Of a stretch of DNA of 64,000 nt, positions 13,442-23,475 are shown piece by piece; position 1 is the stretch's first letter, and each line of letters opens with the position of its first letter. Both the position numbers and the translations under genes were made by a program. Source of the DNA: Tachypleus tridentatus (lineage: Eukaryota; Arthropoda; Merostomata; Xiphosura; Limulidae); NCBI RefSeq assembly GCF_004210375.1, contig NC_134837.1, positions 161,799,310-161,863,309 on the forward strand, written 5' to 3'. The notes under the pieces were generated by a model, which saw only the letters and a list, made by a program, of their open reading frames with translations, was not told where the DNA came from and made no database searches.

Positions 13442-13795
13442 TGGTGAAACAGTTTTAGATAAAAGAAAACAATGAGTTAATAAACTGTGACCAATGCATA
13501 GTCAAGTTACAACAACTTCTTCCTTCTGAACCTTACAGAAGTTAGACAGCCAAAGTCCAATATCGGGTTTTATTTAGAAAATCTTGTTGTCATGTTGCTT
13601 ACTCCAAGTTGACTACAAGCTGGCACGGAGACAAGGCTTGAATACAAGGCCATAGTCCATGTGCATAATAGGCACAGTGGTGATAGTGCCAGAGCAGATA
13701 GATTTAGTTGCCGTGTCTGCAAGCTAATTCCTGCAAATACCAACGTGGCCTGGTATCCAGAAAAACTGGATAGAATTCAATGAGAAATGGGCCAG

Positions 13796-16164
13796 TCAGT
13801 TTTGAATATCAGCAAAAACAGGGTGTGAGCCAACGTGAAGCAATTCCAGGGCCAGGAGAGAACTAATAGAGTCAATATAAATAGTGCAGTTGGAGTACTG
13901 CTTAGCTTCAATATGATCTAGGGCAAGAGATATGGCATACAGTTCAGCAGTGAACACAGAAGCTGTAGAGGGGATTCTGCACGCATCCACCGAACCGCAA
14001 CAAACCATGGCAGAGCCCACAGAGTTACCTGATTTGGAACCATCTGTATAAATTGGAATTGGAAGATTGTTGAAAGATGTTCACTAAATAAAAGAAGGTA
14101 CTTCCAATGGGAGTATCTGCCTTTCTCAGATAACTTAAATAATGATCAAACTTGAGGTCTGTAATAAGCCATGGTGGGATGGGCTGACCAGTGGATTCTG
14201 CACTGTTATCCAAGAACAGACCCAATTCATCCAATTGTGCTTGGATGCGAAGGCCAAAAGGAGCAATGGCAGATTGTCTGTTCAGAAAAGTATGGCCCAC
14301 TGAGGAAGCAAAACACATCCCCAGGTGGGATGCTTTGGTAAGGAACAAAGTTTTGAAGAAAAGAGTAAAAACAGTTGCAAACGGCAAAGATGCAGAGAAG
14401 GTTCATGACATTCTAAGTATAAGCTTTAAACTGGGGAGGTGCAGAAAGCCCCAATGCATAGTCGAAGTCCTTGATGATGAATGGAGTCCAGCATTTTTAA
14501 GGCCAAGGGTCTGGCAGATCCATAGACCATTGATCCATAGTCGAGTTTCGATTGAATAAGAGCACGATATTCTTTAACATAAAACATCGGTCCGCTCCCC
14601 AACTGGTGGTAGTGAGGACATGGAGGATGTTCAGTGCTCTTGTGCAATTAACCCATATTTGATTTAAGTGTGGTATAAAGGTCAGCTCACAGTAATAGAT
14701 AAGCCCCAAAAACTTGGTCTCAGGTTCCACTGGCAGCAAAACTTCACCAATACGGAGTTCAGAATCAGGGTGAATATCCCGTTGGTGGCAAAAGTGCATG
14801 CAAACGGTTTTAGAGAGAGTGAAATTAAAGCCGTTTGTAGTGGTACACTTCAGTACATGATTGAGGGCAGTTTGTAGTTGCCACTCAATATATCTCATGC
14901 TCAACGACTGACACAAGATGTGAAAGTCGTCAACATGGAGCCTGTTTGCAACAGTGAGAGGAAGTTGTTCAGTGATGACATTAATCTTTAAACTGAAAAG
15001 TGTGACACTCAAAACACAGCCCTGAAAGACTCCAAGTTCCTGTACAAAAGAACGGGAGAGTGTCAAACCCACACAACTTGGAATCTTCTGTCCACGAAAA
15101 ATTTTTTAATAAACATTGGTAAATAGCCACGTAACCCATATGTATGGAGGTCTCGCAAAACGCCATGCCTCCATGTTGTGTCATAAGCCTTCTCAATGTC
15201 AAAGAATATTGATACAATATGTTGGCGTTTGAGAAAGGCTTCTCTGATTGATGTTTCAAGATGAATTAGGTGGTCTGTGGTGAAGTGCTGTCGTCGGAAC
15301 CCACATGGGATTGGCGAGAGGAGGTTGTTTGATTCGAGGAACTAAACAAGATGAGCATTAACCATCCTCTCTAAGGTCTTACAAAGACAGCTCGTCAAAG
15401 CAATTAGATGGTAGTTTGAAGGAATCTTGTGATTTTTTCCCAGGCTTAGAGAAAGGTAAGATAATAGCCTGGCACCAGGCATTAGAAAAAACATTCTCCT
15501 GCCAGATCTGGTTGAAAACAATTGGAAGAATATCAAGAGAAGCAGAAGAGACATAGCGCAGCATGTTATTGTGTACATCATCAGGTCCAACAGATGTACT
15601 GCCAGACTGATGAAGGGCCATTTTCAGTTCTACCAGTGTAAAGGGACATTTATAGTCAAAGAGACAGTCAGTTCGAAAGGAAAGAGGTGAAAGCTCTGCC
15701 CGAGTCTTCATGGCCAAGAAGGTGGAGGAACAAGCAGAAGTGCTAGATACCTGGCAAAAACTTTCACCTGGAGTATCAGTAATGCTCCAGACATCAACTA
15801 CCTCTTGGCCATCAGAGAGTAAGATCAAGAGGGGGACAAAATTGTAGTGCCCACTGACCTTTCGAGCCCTGTCCCATATGACCTTGGAACTGGTTGTAGA
15901 AGATATGCTAGTTGTGAACTTAATCCAAGATTCCTTCTGGTTTTGACGTCTCACCCACCTAGCATGTGCACAGGACCGTTGTAAAGCGATGCAGTTGGAA
16001 AGTGTGGGATATCTACGAAAAGTATCCCAGGCCCATTTTTGAGCCTTCTGTGCCATGTGGTTGGCAGGATTCCACCACGGATGAGGACATGGAGGAAAAC
16101 ATGTCAAGGTTTTAGGAATACACTGAGCAGCTACTTGTATAATACAGTCAGTTACTGCTGTCAC
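13796..16164 (-). pseudogene. LINE copy A: linker, reverse transcriptase and RNase H remnant
   Basis: RT copies the element RNA; RNase H removes it. The linker has 'HPWWNPANHMAQKAQKWAW'. RT finger text is visible as 'PSNYHLIALTSCLCKTLER' (15342-15590), then motif A as 'DIEKAYDTTWRHG' (around 15180-15220, other frame), 'GVFQGCVLS' (motif B) and 'HVDDFHI' (the Y.DD catalytic box). RNase H at 13796-14060 keeps the acidic 'DGSKSG', 'TAELYAIS' and 'YIDSISS' segments. At least four frame changes break it. Unlike copy B, it still contains motif A. Confidence 0.8.
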
Positions 16165-16172
16165 ACAGTCGT

Positions 16173-16703
16173 CTATTGATGGCTGACTGACAATGGCAGG
16201 ATCAAGTTCTGCGAGAGCAGTGAAAGTGGATCAGTCTGCCTGATCCAGCTTCCACCGGGGCACACGGGTAGGGTTGCATCGACCATGGCCACTCTCTCTA
16301 AAAAGTATAGGAAAATGACACTGCCAAGTGGATTATTATCAACCATCCATGAAAAATGGGAGAATAATGAAGAGATGCAAACCAAGAGATCAATAGCGGT
16401 AAAGGACTGACTAGGTGCGTGAAAATAAGTGGAAGAACTAGTATTGAAAAGAGAAAGATTGTGATCAGAGAGCATATACTCTACAGAGCAACCCCTCCTA
16501 TCAGTAACAGCACTTCCCTAGAGTGGATGGTGTCCAGTAAAGTCCTCCAGGATTAGAAAGGGAAACAGCAACTGTTCAAGGAGAGCATCTAGGTCTGACT
16601 GATCATATGTCTCTCCAGGGAACAAGTAGAGAGAACAAACAGTGATGGTATGACACAAGGAAACACGGATGGCTATAGCCTCCAATGGTGTGTTGAGTGA
16701 CAA
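16173..16703 (-). pseudogene. LINE copy A: AP-type endonuclease remnant
   Basis: AP endonuclease nicks target DNA for target-primed reverse transcription. The minus-strand frames give 'LILEDFTGHHPL' (family GDFN.HH motif, here ED-F-T), then 'FTAIDL' and 'SWMVDNNPLGS'. The next residues should be S-D-H-(F/Y)-P. A one-base loss near 16315 shifts the frame, so the catalytic DH is not translated. The same lesion is in copy B. A further stop splits the frame at about 16500. Confidence 0.75.
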
Positions 16704-16735
16704 AGACAGGGTGGGGAATTGAAGAGAAATCCTTT

Positions 16736-17442
16736 TGAAAAATTAAAACATTTTCATCAAATATCACTTTGCACTACATTTAATTTGTTGTAGCATTTAA
16801 TGATGATTAGAGTTAACTGTTCTAGTTTCTAAAGCTTTACACTTGGCAAAACTACGTGACATTTTGACAATATGAGGTAGTTAATTGCTGTGGTGAGGAA
16901 GACAATTGTTTTGATAGAAGTTCATAAAATTGACCTTTACACCTCAGATAAATAACAAGGAATATATTTTTATTTTCATCAACATATCACCTTCATGGAT
17001 TCACCAGAGTTAATATATACAATTATTTTGACATTAGAATATTTATTAAATTATAAAAGTGCTTGTAATGCTCTATTTCTCCAATCTGTCATAATGTGTC
17101 TCACAATGTATAACTTATTATTTATGTTTCCTTATTGTAACAATATTATAGTTGGTTTAAAACTGTAGAAAATTATGTGTGGTAGCTGTTAAAGGAGATA
17201 AAAGGAAATGTTGAAGATAGAACTACCAAAAGTTAACTTCAGACATGTATATACTTTAATATATGTACTTTTGTTGCTACAGTATTTCAGGCAATGACCT
17301 TTTTCATTTATCGGCTTCCTAAATAATAAATTGGTACACAATAACACAAAATCAAATGCTATTTGACAATATAATGAATAAATGTGTATAACAAAGCTTA
17401 CTAACATCTGTAACAAGAGGAAATTGTGTATGCATATATGTA
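16736..17442. other. Anonymous sequence between LINE and minisatellite
   Basis: AT-rich sequence, no gene recognised. It is repeated at 62551-63258 in copy 3 with few differences. Confidence 0.6.
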
Positions 17443-18165
17443 ACACACACACACACACACCACACCGGCTCCTGTATTAATATATCGCGCATGTAAACAC
17501 ACACACCACTCTCTGCGTTCATGTGCGTGTTAACATACACACTGCACCTGTATTTATATATAAGTAAACACACACAACAGTTCCTGTATTTATACGTTTG
17601 TAAACACACACACTGCTCCCTGTATTTATATATTTGTAAACACACACACTGCTCCCCTGTATTTATATATTTGTGAACACACACACACTGCTCCTGTATT
17701 TATGTAAACACACATCTGCTACCTGTGTTTATACGTTTGTGAACACACACACTGCTCGCCCTGTGTTTATACGTTTTGTAAACCTGTATTTATATGATTT
17801 ATTGACACACACACACTGCTCCTGTGTTTATATGTTTGTGAACACTTACACATACTGCTCCTTGTTTGTATGTTGTGAAACACACACGCTGCTCCCCTGG
17901 TTATACATTTGTGAACACACACACTGCTCCTGTATTTATATACGTTTGTGAACACACACACACTGCTCCTGTATTTATATATTTGTAAACACACACACTG
18001 CTCCCTGTATTTATATATTTGTAAACACACACACTGCTCCCTGTATTTATATGTTTGTAAACACACACACTGCTCCCTGTATTTATACATTTGTAAACAC
18101 ACACACTGCTCCCTGTATTTATACATTTGTAAATACACACACTGCTCCCTGTATTTATATTTATG
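17443..18165 (+). repeat. 36-bp minisatellite
   Basis: A short CA run (from 17443) leads into about twenty imperfect units of 35-37 bp, of the form 'gctccctgtatttatatatt' plus 'tgtaaacacacacact'. Units toward the right end (17930-18165) are nearly identical; left ones are diverged. Because 36 is divisible by three, both strands stay open over long runs (12-residue protein periods), which mimics coding sequence. A shorter array of the same unit is at 63259-63660. Confidence 0.9.
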
Positions 18166-18579
18166 CATTGATAATTTTTTTTAAATTTCACTTCCCTAAG
18201 TCTTACTACAAACTGCTATTTGAGATTTGTTGTAACTTCAAACATTTTGGTAGGAAATTGGGAATACATGGGTACAAGTGATCACTGCTGTATTAAGTTT
18301 GATGTTTTTCCTACATATTGAAATCATAAATTACAATATTTTGATTCTAAATTTTAAAAACCAAATTCTTAAGGGAAGCAACAAGAATTATCTGTTGTGA
18401 ATTGGGCAGCTGTGTTTTGCTGAGACACAAAGCAAATGTGGAAAATCTTTAAAGAAAAAATTTTCAATATTCAAGGGAAACATTTTTCTTACAGAAAGAA
18501 TTGGGTAACAGCAAAGAAAAACAATGTTGGCTCACAAACAGTATTGGAAATAAAATTAATGAGAAACATAATAAATTGA

Positions 18580-19770
18580 AAATTAGCTAATGTAACTCCT
18601 CTTTTCAACAGGGCTGATGAAAATTGTCCCAATACTTATAGACCCATTAGCCTTACATCAGTTGTGGAACATATTTTGAAGAGTCTGATAACAAAAAAAC
18701 TTTGAAAAGATATTAAACCAAGTTTAGAATTTTATTAGATAACTGTCATGGTTTCACTGATGGAAAACCTTGCCTTATGAAATCTTTTGACATTCTTTCA
18801 AAAGGTTACTATTCATGTTAATGAGAGCAAGAGTAGATCTGGAAGAAAGGATTGTCACAAATGCAGTTCAACCAAACTAGATTAATGTCACAAATGAGGT
18901 ACCTCAGGGTTCAAGTCTTAGAACCTTTGCTCTTTTTTATTTGCATCCATGACACAGATGAAGGAATGGTCAATAAATTACTTAAATGTGCAGATTACAT
19001 TAAGACATAGAGTGTTACTACCTGTGAAGAGAATGCTACTGATTTACAGAAAGATTTATATCATTCAGTGAATTGGATAAATAAATGGCAGATGGGATTT
19101 AATTATAATAAATGCAAAATAATGCCACTGGGTTATCATAATCTGAATAATAATTTGGATGGGAATAATCAAAACAGTATCATGAAAAATAGGGATCTTG
19201 AAGTAATAGCTGATCAGTCTCATAAGCTATCCAAGCATTGTGCTATTGCTGGTGGTTGGGCAAATACATTTTAGGTTATATCCAAAGGGATTTTCAATAC
19301 GAGTCTAAAGCAGTTATAATTTCATTGTGTGATTCATTGGTTATGTCACATTTAGAGTATTGTGTTTAGTCTTGGTATCCTTACCTTTAGAAGGGCTTTG
19401 AATTGTTTGAAGGTGTTCAAAGTTGGGATACTAGAATGGTGTGTGGGATGGAGGAGTTGTCACATGAGGAGTGGCTGAAATCTCTCATACTGCTTTCTCT
19501 TGAGAAAAGAAGAATTGAAGGAAGGGTGTGATATGATTGAGGTGTTGAAGATTGTAAAGGGAATTGATGATGTTGATGCATCATCGTCCATACTTAGCGG
19601 TGAGAATAGTAGGGCTAAGGGACTCGAGTATAAACACTGGCAGAGTAGAAGTCACCTTCAGCTAAGATAACTTTATTTTTCTAACAAGACAGTTGGCCTT
19701 TGGGTGAGTGGTATTTGGATGTTGTGCAGTAGAAAATTTAAACTAGTCTAACAGAAAGCTTGATAAGTAT
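18580..19770 (+). mobile_element. CR1/L2-like LINE reverse transcriptase remnant
   Basis: Read in three frames on the plus strand, this stretch follows a CR1/L2-type ORF2. It shows an 'YRPISLTSVV'-like segment at about 18635, 'QGSVLGPLLF'-like text at 18905 (motif B), an ADD-box region degenerated to 'CADYIK' at 18990, then 'WINKWQMGFNYNKCKIMPLG' (19074-19133) and 'NRDLEVIADQSHKLSKH' before a degenerate C-terminus to about 19770. It has no RNase H. Motif A is lost in a deletion between 18790 and 18890. It is a different clade from the I-like LINE and lies on the opposite strand. Confidence 0.75.
19068..19274 (+). pseudogene. CR1/L2-like RT thumb fragment
   Basis: This is the longest surviving frame of the remnant, about 68 codons. 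It covers the region after the RT catalytic box, with the family's 'W.NKWQM.FN..KCK.M' signature and the 'DLEVI' segment that corresponds to DLGV in relatives. It ends in a stop where relatives continue with 'LG.I.R'. It is non-functional. Confidence 0.7.
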
Positions 19771-19799
19771 ATGAATGATAAATATTGGCTTTAAGATTT

Positions 19800-20610
19800 A
19801 AAAAAAAATTATTAATATTTATAGTTTAAATTAGAGGATGAACCAATAGATCCCATACTGTTCCAAAACGTTATATATTATGTCCAGTGCTTCAGACTGC
19901 AGTCTAATTCCAGAAGATTTAATGCGTTTCTTATGCAACAATAACACTTTTGCAATAATGTAGCTTCTAACTCACCTTTATTGTTAGTATTACATGCTTC
20001 ACTACGGTACTGAGAGTATGACCATACAACATAGAAGAATATGGTATTGGGAAAACTAACTTCTAAAAAGTTGTATTCTAATACCTAACTTTGTTTTTGT
20101 TTCGATGGTCCCGGTTTGATTCTATTTCGGTTCATCTCTCCATTTGATTACACACATATCTTTATACTGATGTTTATGCGTTAATGGTCGACGTTGTGTT
20201 TATTTCTGCAATATACTAGACTATGACCAACAAGGTATAGCAAAATATAATTTATCTTTCTAAGAGTAACTTCATCCTGAATTAAGTTGTTGAGTTGGCT
20301 ACATCACTCGGCAAATTAGAGTTTTGTCTCTTGCAAGGAAAAATTCTAAACGACCAAGAAAGTTTGGCAACAATAAAGTAAAACATTTAAACTCACCATT
20401 TACACTAAAGTTATTTGGTTTATGACAACCTAAAGCTGTAAATCTCCTTCCGAACATCCTAAACTTTCGACGTCAATCAGAATACTATGGACTACGAAAA
20501 CTTCTGCACCACATAGTGGTTAGATTTTGTAAAACGCTATATTTACATGTTTTTAAATTATAAATAAGCATCAATAAAAGATTATGAAAAATAACAAAAC
20601 TCTTTATTGT
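19800..20610. other. No feature recognised
   Basis: AT-rich sequence with only short chance frames. Confidence 0.5.
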
Positions 20611-20727
20611 TTTGTTTGTTGGTAAGTACGGAACAACACAATAGCCTATCTGTGTACTGCCTACCACGAGTATCAAAACCGATTTTGAAAGTTATAAGCT
20701 CCCAGAATTTCCTCTTAGCCGCTGGGA
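20611..20727 (-). mobile_element. SINE family 2, old copy
   Basis: On the minus strand it shows the 'gtaggcagtacacagatagg' segment, the B-box-like 'ttttgatactcgtgg' and a degraded head, ending in the family's AAAC-type tail (plus strand 'tttgtttgttggtaag'). It is the same family as at 2470-2581 and is strongly diverged. Confidence 0.6.
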
Positions 20728-21309
20728 AAATAACTTTTGAACGACGATTGTGTGCAGCAATGGTAAGAAATGAGCTTTAATGAAGGTTCCTGAAATAAAT
20801 TAGAGCCATGTTTGTGATTTCAGTAAAATACTAACAAGCAAATAAACAAGCAAAACCTTTAATTTTATTTATGTACAGTTTTATAAATTATTATGGAAAA
20901 GTGAGTAAAACACAAGTGGCAAGTGACTGACTACTCTCCTTTCAATGTGTGGAAATGTCCCACACCAGAGCACAGTCATGGGTTGATAGTTTGCACTGTT
21001 GTTGACTATCATTTAACAGTCATAAACTTCGGTACTGGTGGCCCAACTACTTCTACATCTAGTGTATTGTATACACACAATATTCCCGTGCTTCACTTCT
21101 GAAAACCACTTCATATGATAGTTTGAGACAAATTTTCATGTTTTTGTATGAACTGTATGGAAACTCCGAACAAAGTAAGTGAAAGTTATGCTGTTAAAAC
21201 AGAATAATTCAAGATAGAAAGAATAAACTCTTCAAAAGAATAACTACAGACATGGTCTTTACATAAAATACGACAATCCAGGTAGAATTTTGTTAATGAT
21301 TCAACTGTT

Positions 21310-21362
21310 TCTTTGTTGTTTTTTCAATTTCGCGCAAAGCTACTCGAGGGCTATCTGTGCTC
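21310..21362 (-). mobile_element. SINE family 1, 3' tail fragment
   Basis: Reverse-oriented end of the family: 'tttcgcgcaaagctactcga' followed by 'gggctatctgtgct'. Only the last 50 or so bases of the SINE are present, next to the MITE at 21421. Confidence 0.75.
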
Positions 21363-21420
21363 AGTGTCAAAGTTGGCTTCAACAACAACCCACTGATCAA
21401 CAACAGTTCATGGCTACATA

Positions 21421-21654
21421 CAGGGTGGCCCGTAAGTCCCTACCCATCCATATGTTATTATGTTATATTCAATTCCGCATGTGTAACAAATTTGTTGTTT
21501 TTTCAGAGAAATATAGCCGATGTAAGCCCATGTTGAGGAAAATGCCTCACAGAACATGGCGTCGCCAATATTATGCAGCGAGAATGAGGGCCAAAACATA
21601 GATACACTGGATACATAAGATATATGGATGGGTAGGGACTTACGGGCCACCCTG
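21421..21654. mobile_element. Mariner-type MITE, 234 bp
   Basis: Perfect 33-bp terminal inverted repeats (21421-21453 and 21622-21654) begin 'cagggtggcccgtaagtccc'. They are flanked by TA on both sides (21419-21420 and 21655-21656), the target duplication of the Tc1/mariner superfamily. The interior, about 170 bp, has no transposase, though 'cctcacagaacatggcgtcg' may be a relic of one. Non-autonomous; the uneroded repeats suggest a fairly recent insertion. Confidence 0.9.
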
Positions 21655-22759
21655 TACAAAAGACTACTTTTGCATTACAGTATAATAGCAGACTTGGATA
21701 ATTATACCCTCAACAACATAAACAATTTTACTGTGTTACTTGATGTTGATGTTGAAGCTGATGCTCTCACTGTCACTGCATCTTCAGATATTCCAGTCAT
21801 CAAAAAATATGACCTACTTTATTAAAAGTCAGTCATAAATGGGCATGATTACGCTTAAGTACCAAATTTAATAAACTGTATTTTTACAAGGAGATATCAG
21901 TGTCCTATATTGCAGAGTATGTATGGTCAAAGTTTGTATGGTCAGCAAAAAACTTGAAAGTTTGTGTTGTGTGTACACATTGTCTAATGAAGAAAGAAAA
22001 GCTTTTGTACTTATAAAGGACAGAGAGGCTTGAAAAAGGTATCTTCAAGTGTTGTAAATATATGTAAGGAAACTGAAGAACATGTTCATCATTTATTAAA
22101 GTCTGCATGTGATAACCTTTCATAACCAAATTGTATTTTGTCTCGGATTTCATCTGGTGTACTCACCAATCATTCAAATGTGAATCTGTTTCTAACACTT
22201 AATGACTGCATGTTTGATACTGTTGTTATCAACAACCATTCATATCTCTGGTAAAAGTTATTTCTGAATTCTTTGTTAAGATTATATTACACTCTTTATG
22301 GAAAGTTCAATGATAAACTAACAGGACGAAACATAATTTGAGAATTGTCAGAATTTATTCTGTTTGAGCACCAGTAACAATACTTTTAATCTTGAGATAC
22401 ATACTGTAAGGGTTTGCATTAATAAAAGTCATTTTTAGACCCATACTATATGTGTTTAAAATCAATACAGTTAATCTTAAGCCAAGTGATGAAGACCAAC
22501 TGATCATTATTAAATATTTCAATTTGTTAACAATTTCTGTCTTCTTATAAAACACATTTGTATTACTATCTTATAATAATAATTTAAATTTTAACTTATG
22601 GACATAGATCTTTTCAAAGATTATAATAGAAACAAAAGCACTGTCTCATTATCAAATCATTTCCCACATTCATTAAGCTAAAGTAAATTAACGTTTATAC
22701 ACGAATTCAGAACACAAATATGCACCCTGTTACAGCCCCAAAACAAGTAAAAAATGCTT
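21655..22759. other. No feature recognised
   Basis: AT-rich stretch. The short frame at 21628-21825 begins inside the MITE and shows no domain. Confidence 0.5.
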
Positions 22760-22774
22760 GCTTTCATTCGTGCC

Positions 22775-23054
22775 CAGCATGGCCGAGCGCGTAAGGCGAT
22801 GCGACTCGTAATCGAGGGGTCGCGGGTTCGCGCCCGCGTCGCGCTAAACATGCTCGCCCCTCCAGCCGTGGGGGTGTATAATGTGACGGTCAATCCACTA
22901 TTCGTTGGTAAAAGAGTAGCCCAAGAGTTGGCGGTGGGTGGTGATGACTAGCTGCCTTCCCTCTAGTCTTACACTGCTAAATTAGGGACGGCTAGCACAG
23001 ATAGCCCTCGAGTAGCTTTGTGCGAAATTCCAAAACAAACAAACAAACAAACAA
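22775..23054 (+). mobile_element. SINE family 1, full-length
   Basis: A tRNA-like head carries an A box ('tggccgagcgcg') and a B box ('gggttcgcgcc'). A conserved body follows ('aatgtgacggtcaatcc', 'ggcggtgggtggtgatgact'), then an AAAC-repeat tail. A perfect 15-bp target-site duplication, 'gctttcattcgtgcc', is at 22760-22774 and 23055-23069. Retroposed by LINE machinery in trans; the long perfect duplication means a young insertion. The anticodon region reads like a Ser/Thr tRNA but does not pair as a functional tRNA. Confidence 0.95.
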
Positions 23055-23189
23055 GCTTTCATTCGTGCCGATAGTGATATGTTCTGTGGACTTTTACTGC
23101 TGGAAACTGGATTTTGATAGACAGAGTGAGCAAAGTACAGTTTGTGTAGCTATGTACATAATGACTAAGCAACAACTTTCTTTCACAAA

Positions 23190-23466
23190 TAGACCCGGCA
23201 TGGCCTAGCGCGTAAGGCGTGCGACTCGTAATCCGAGGGTCGCGGGTTCGCGCCCGCTTCGCGCTAAATATGCTCGCCCTCCCAGCCGTGGGGGTGTATA
23301 ATGTGACGGTCAATCCCACTATTCGTTGGTAAAGAGTAGCCCCAGAGTTGGCGGTGGGTGGTGATGACTAGTTGCTTTCCCTCTAGTCTTACACTGCTAA
23401 ATTAGGGACGGCTAGCACAGATAGCCCTCAGTAGCTTTGTGCGAAATTCCCAAACAAACAAAAATA
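23190..23466 (+). mobile_element. SINE family 1, full-length
   Basis: Same structure as the copy at 22775, in the same orientation and only about 135 bp downstream. The B box reads 'gggttcgcgcc'. Flanking 9-bp direct repeats 'tttcacaaa' (23181-23189 and 23467-23475) are the likely target-site duplication, so it inserted independently. Confidence 0.92.
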
Positions 23467-23475
23467 TTTCACAAA

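Larger units (their letters stand above)
12637..16735 (-). mobile_element. I-like LINE (EN-RT-RNase H), copy A, 5'-truncated
   Basis: This is a non-LTR retrotransposon in reverse orientation. From its 5' side (high coordinates) it reads AP endonuclease (16703-16173), a linker (16164-15379), RT (about 15600-14400), RNase H (14060-13796), a C-terminal cysteine/histidine tail (13441-13229) and a 3' UTR ending at 'gttggttggttgatttagtg'. RNase H after RT plus a C..C...H...C tail places it with the I-like group (I, Nimb, Outcast). The first ORF and the 5' UTR are absent. Many stops and frameshifts make it inactive. The same insertion is duplicated at 58388-62550. Confidence 0.85.
5098..18500. repeat. 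Large duplicated block, copy 1
   Basis: From about 5098 this sequence matches two other parts of the window: 41459-48366 (copy 2, to about 9260 here) and 53836-64000 (copy 3, to about 18500 here and probably beyond the window). The match includes both transposon remnants and the anonymous sequence between them. It is therefore a segmental duplication and not independent insertions. Copies 1 and 3 are visibly closer to each other, with few mismatches per 60 bases, than either is to copy 2. Copy 1 lacks about 590 bp at 11420 that copy 3 keeps. Confidence 0.85.

Noticed and set aside
14191..14559. 122-codon plus-strand frame (and its copy at 60259-60531)
   Set aside because: Antisense to the LINE RT/RNase H region, whose minus-strand reading has clear motifs.
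17443..18165. Repeated units resembling a CRISPR array or a repeat-protein gene
   Set aside because: The units are contiguous without spacers, AT/CA-rich and open on both strands only because 36 is divisible by three. It is a minisatellite in eukaryotic DNA.
22754..22951. 65-codon plus-strand frame and the matching minus frames at 22678 and 23059
   Set aside because: They lie entirely within SINE sequence and recur wherever the SINE is well preserved.
22775..23054. tRNA gene in the SINE head
   Set aside because: A and B boxes are present, but the anticodon stem has mismatches, and the sequence continues into a conserved SINE body with an AAAC tail and target duplication.
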